Source of the DNA: AP-15 sp963747735
GTDB lineage: Bacteria; Pseudomonadota; Alphaproteobacteria; ATCC43930; CGMCC-115725
Direction: 5' to 3'
Assembly (NCBI GenBank): GCA_963747735.1
Contig: CAVVGE010000002.1
Coordinates: 1 to 47,816 of the forward strand
Length of the DNA: 47,816 nucleotides
How positions within the stretch are numbered: position 1 is the first letter of the stretch; each line of letters starts with the position of its first letter. Below are positions 44,968 to 47,816 of this stretch, in pieces. The position numbers were made by a program, and so were the translations under genes. Under the pieces are notes generated by a model, which saw nothing but the letters and a program-made list of their open reading frames with translations, was not told the origin of the DNA and did not search any database.

Positions 44968-45747
44968 TTAAGACGGCTGCCGCCGACAATAGGCTTGCGG
45001 ACTCATGCCCATTTCTTGGCAGAACGCGTAGATGAAGGCAAAGGGTGTGCTGTATCCAAGGTCGAGCGCGGTTTGCGTCACGCTGCATCTGCCCCCCAGC
45101 ATCTCCACCGCCTTGATCAGGCGAAGCCGCCGGCGCCATTGACTTAACGGCATGCCGACCTCGTCGTTGAAGCGCCGGGTGAGCGTCCGCGCAGATAGGC
45201 CAAGCGTTGTGCCCCACTGCTCGGGGCCGCGCTCATCGGCGGGATCTGCGTAAAGCGCCTCGCATAGCGTTTACCACCGGACCCTGGCGTGGCCAAGGCA
45301 GTACCGCCGGGAGGGGCTGGGCGCGGCGCAGCTGATCGACGATCAAGTGAACAACGCGGCTTGCGCACCCATCATCGTCCTGCCCGTCTTGCAAGGTGGC
45401 CGCTTCGATAATCAGCGCACGCAGCAACGGCGACACGCTGAATACGACACAGTTCGTTGCGATGCCGGAGCAGATCGTGTCGTCGAGCCACAGGCTGTGG
45501 AATTCAGCCCCGAGCAGCGAGCCGACGCGGTGCCGCGTCCCGATCGGCACCCAGGCCGCTTGCTCGGGGGGAATGACAAAGCAGCTACCCTCGATGTGCA
45601 CCGTTAGGACGCCTGAGATCGCATAGACCAGCTGGTTTCAGCGATGCGCGTGATCGGCGAAGCAGTGTCGGGACGGGATCGAACTCGACGCGGACGATCA
45701 GGGGCTGCGGCGCGGCAAGATCGGGCGAGATCAGCTCTTGCCACATC
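44968..45747 (-). pseudogene. AraC-family regulator, broken
   Basis: The pieces line up as one AraC protein with an N-terminal cupin-like domain and a C-terminal double HTH. MWQELISPDLAAPQPLIVRVEFD begins at ATG 45747. The middle, DHAHR-stop-NQLVYAISGVLTVHIEGSCFVIPPEQAAWVPIGTRHRVGS, follows with an in-frame TGA where Trp is usual. The end, MPLSQWRRRLRLIKAVEMLGG and LDLGYSTPFAFIYAFCQEMGMSPQAY, is in another frame from about 45153. At least two frame changes and one stop make it non-functional. It is divergent from the MFS fragment. Confidence 0.75.
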
Positions 45748-45861
45748 GGGGGAATCCTCCTTTGGCCGATATTCTACATATTTTGGCAGAACGTCGAAAG
45801 CGGTCCAACGGAGTTTGGCATACCGTGGGAGCTGTATCGGCTAACCAAAACAGCGTGGCGA

Positions 45862-46281
45862 ATGTCGGACGTCAAAACCGTGAGCCCTATCGATCTCGCT
45901 GCGCCTATCCCCGCTCGCACTGGCCGGGGCAATGTCGTCCGCCTGGCTATTTCACAAGCTCTCGCCGGCGCAAATTCGACGGTCATTTATGCGACGGGTG
46001 CCATCCTGGGGAACACGCTTGCGCCCGACAAGGCGCTGGCGACATTGCCAGTGTCGGCTTTGGTGGTGGGCATGGCGGCGAGCACGCTCCCCGCCGGGAC
46101 GATTGCCCGACGATACGGCCGGCGTGCCGCGTTCCTCGCCGGCACCGGATGCAGCGTGCTGGTTGGCCTGCTATTCGCGGCGGCCGTTTTTCTCGGGTCG
46201 TTTTGACTGTTCTGCGCCGCAACCTTTTTCGGTGGCGCCTATCAGGCGGTCGTTTTGTCGGTTCGTTTCGCCATCGCCGAG
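45862..46281 (+). pseudogene. MFS transporter, N-terminal fragment
   Basis: It starts MSDVKTVSPIDLAAPIPARTGRGN and continues with membrane segments of an MFS transporter (SQALAGANSTVIYATGAILG, LPVSALVVGMAASTLPAGTIARRYGRRAAFLAG). An in-frame TGA at 46204-46206 interrupts ...FLGSF-stop-LFCAATFFGGAYQ. At 46281 the MFS sequence (SVRFAIAE) ends abruptly and GMC oxidoreductase sequence begins in the same frame. The next MFS piece is on the opposite strand at 46905-47072. Confidence 0.75.
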
Positions 46282-46413
46282 GCGTTGCGGGTCATCGACG
46301 CCTCGGTCATGCCAGCGGTCAGCTCGACAAACACGAATGCACCGACGATCATGATCGCCGAGAAGGGTGCGGCTATGATCAAAGCCAGCGCGCGCGAGAA
46401 GCTGGCGGCTTGA
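46282..46413 (+). pseudogene. GMC oxidoreductase, detached C-terminal fragment
   Basis: The 43 codons ALRVIDASVMPAVSSTNTNAPTIMIAEKGAAMI... end at a TGA. LRVxDASVMPxxxxxNTNAPTIMIAEK is the characteristic C-terminus of GMC-family flavin alcohol oxidases. The remaining part of that gene lies on the other strand at 47073-47642 and stops just where this piece should begin. Confidence 0.8.
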
Positions 46414-46537
46414 TCCCCTCTCCAGCCGGCGCGCGCGACAGATTGGTTGAGTTCCTCCGCCCGGGCTGCCAAGCTGCCGCGACAGGCGCCACCTCGGCAC
46501 AATTCGGGCAAATCCCCAGCAGCGGCAGGAGACGGGC

Positions 46538-46894
46538 ATGGCCATGCAACTCGGGCACGTGCACATCAAGACCAGAGAGGATCCGCAGAAGGTCGCAGAG
46601 TTCTACATCGACAATTTCGGCGCGACCGTGAAGCGCGAAAACCCAGGGCGCGGGTGCCAACTCGACCTACACGGCGTGCAGCTCAACGTGACGACCATCA
46701 ATCCCGACCAGAACCATGAACAGCATGTCGGCATCGAGCACATCGCGATCGAGACCGACGATTACGCCGGTGCCCTCGCGAACTTTAGGAAGAACGGCGC
46801 TGAGATTCTCGAAGAGCGCGTCAACAACGGTCGGCACGTATGTTGGGTTGCTGCACCTGATGGTGCCCAGATGGAGCTGATCGAGAAAGTCTGA
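46538..46894 (+). CDS. VOC-superfamily (glyoxalase-like) protein
   Basis: This 118-residue single-chain vicinal-oxygen-chelate protein has the start QLGHVHIKTREDPQKVAEFYIDNFG, then QLDLHGVQLNV, GIEHIAIETDDYAGAL and the final AAPDGAQMELIEKV. The His in HVHIK, the His/Glu in EHIAIE and the Glu in MELIE fit the metal-ligand pattern. The substrate is unknown. It has a good caggag ribosome site and is the only clearly intact gene inside the inverted segment 46282-47072. Confidence 0.85.
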   Translation: MAMQLGHVHIKTREDPQKVAEFYIDNFGATVKRENPGRGCQLDLHGVQLNVTTINPDQNHEQHVGIEHIAIETDDYAGALANFRKNGAEILEERVNNGRHVCWVAAPDGAQMELIEKV

Positions 46895-46904
46895 AGGAGG
46901 CACC

Positions 46905-47072
46905 GCCCGACACCGCCGTGACACCGGCTTGTGCCAGGAAGGTGGCCGCAAACAGGAACGGCTGCCAGAGATCCATCGTGAACGTGACAAGCTGCGGTCC
47001 AAGAACGTCTGCGAGCACGCCCCCCGCCATCACCGCGGACATAGCGCGGGCGCGACGTTCCGGGGGAACGCC
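46905..47072 (-). pseudogene. MFS transporter, internal fragment
   Basis: The minus-strand frame reads GVPPERRARAMSAVMAGGVLADVLGPQLVTF and LWQPFLFAATFLAQAGVTAVSG, a mid-protein MFS segment. It would follow directly after the RFAIAE end of the fragment at 45862-46281. It is fused in frame, on its upstream side, to GMC sequence ending RVRGLD. The rest of the transporter is missing. Confidence 0.75.
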
Positions 47073-47642
47073 GTCGAGCCCGCGGACCCGAAGCTGGTCG
47101 TCGACGACCGCCATGCCGTGATTGCCCATCATGCACGAGCAACTCGCGTGATAGACGGTCGAGCCGTTCGAGCGGGCGTAATCGAGCAGCTCGTCGTCGC
47201 TTTGCGCACTCGGCCCGGGCAGATGTTCCGCGATGATGTGTTTGGCGAGTGCAGGTGCTGCGAACAGACGCCGCAGGAATCTGAGCCCGCCGACGATCGC
47301 GCGCTGATCGGCGTCCTCGGCAAGGTAGCGCGGGTTGATTGCCGGCTGGTCGTGTGGGTCGGGCGTACGCACCAGGACATACCCGCGCGACAGCGGCCGC
47401 ATCTGCCAGGGTCCGCCAGTAATGCCGGGCCGGTCGTCGAGCTTGCGAATGAGGCCCGGCCTATAGCTCGCCGGTGCAAAGACGCATTGCACGTCGGGTG
47501 TTTCCGACTCGGGCAAAACCTTGACGGAAGCGGCAAAAGCGAGGCGCCAAAGGCCGCTCTTCCTGCCCCACGCCTGCCGTTCGCAATCGCACGAAGATCG
47601 GCTCGATTGCGGCCGGAGGCCGGCAGATCTGGCGCCGAGCAT
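47073..47642 (-). pseudogene. GMC-family FAD oxidoreductase, internal fragment
   Basis: The fragment shows the GMC C-terminal domain: TPDVQCVFAPASY, RPLSRGYVLVRTPDPHDQPAINPRYL, then STVYHASCSCMMGNHGMAVVDDQLRVRGLD. The His in YHASCSCMMG corresponds to the first catalytic His. The FAD-binding N-terminal half is absent and the first ~45 codons look unrelated. The last ~40 residues are found at 46282-46413 in inverted orientation. Confidence 0.75.
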
Positions 47643-47765
47643 TAACGGAACGCGAATTCCTGGTAACCGCCTTTGGCGACCTCATCGGTCGTCTGCCGGA
47701 AATGCGCGCCGTTACCGTTGTGTTCCGGCCCGGAATGGCCGGGAGCCCGGCAGCGTTCCGAACCC

Positions 47766-47816
47766 TTAGTCTGGCAGATACGTCTCTTCCATGGCGCGCA
47801 GACGCGGCTCGTCCAA
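47766..47816 (-). CDS. C-terminal end of an unidentified gene at the right edge
   Basis: The last 16 codons of a minus-strand frame (LDEPRLRAMEETYLPD-stop) enter from outside the window. The sequence looks protein-like but is too short to identify. The ~120 bases between it and the GMC fragment contain nothing recognisable. Confidence 0.35.
   Translation of the reverse strand: MDEPRLRAMEETYLPD

Overview
The window looks like accessory DNA from a GC-rich alphaproteobacterium. That lineage is inferred from codon usage, from the imp-type gene order of the type VI secretion system (T6SS) and from the families of the neighbouring insertion sequences; no rRNA or tRNA is visible to confirm it. The centre is a complete T6SS locus (about 9.99-43.5 kb) with a large signalling layer. 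It is flanked by decayed genes and insertion-sequence remnants.

Layout. 1-9.7 kb: a truncated gene of unknown family with helicase-type relatives, a RibD/DHFR-like reductase, remnants of GST and LysR genes beside a broken ISNCY-type transposase, a Tat-exported DUF882 peptidase, a frameshifted Sel1/BON/DUF4384 protein, a haemagglutinin remnant split by an IS630 element, an nfeD-qmcA pair and a transposase relic. 9.99-17.3 kb: a heme sensor (DUF3365-HAMP), a Ser/Thr kinase, a peptidoglycan-binding-like protein and a PAAR-like protein on +, facing vgrG and two unknown genes on -. 17.75-27.6 kb: tagH-tssK-tssL-tssM-tagF-pppA and an unknown gene on +. 27.7-30.9 kb: clpV-hcp on -. 31.1-43.5 kb: tssA-tssB-tssC-tssC2-tagJ-tssE-tssF-tssG-methyltransferase-ppkA on +. 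43.5-47.8 kb: an OmpA remnant, a ChrR-type cupin gene, a broken AraC gene, an intact VOC gene, and MFS and GMC oxidoreductase genes that appear to have been cut and recombined by an inversion.

How it works together. TssJ was not seen. TssL and TssM form the membrane complex. TssK, TssE, TssF and TssG form the baseplate. TssA, TssB, TssC and TssC2 make the sheath, Hcp the tube, VgrG and PAAR the spike, and ClpV recycles the sheath. Two kinases, a PP2C phosphatase, TagH (FHA) and TagF suggest threonine-phosphorylation control of firing. A periplasmic heme sensor upstream of one kinase may supply a redox or ligand input (inference).

The most striking structural observation is a perfect 17-bp direct repeat at 729-745 and 44072-44088. 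Both copies encode the end of GMP synthase (TIEWE-stop), a known integration site for genomic islands, and both lie in related stretches of about 200 bp. The T6SS therefore appears to sit inside a guaA-site island of about 43 kb. No integrase is visible. vgrG and clpV each show three apparent frameshifts, and the methyltransferase and Sel1 genes one each. Either the locus is decaying or the assembly has indel errors; this must be settled before function is assumed.
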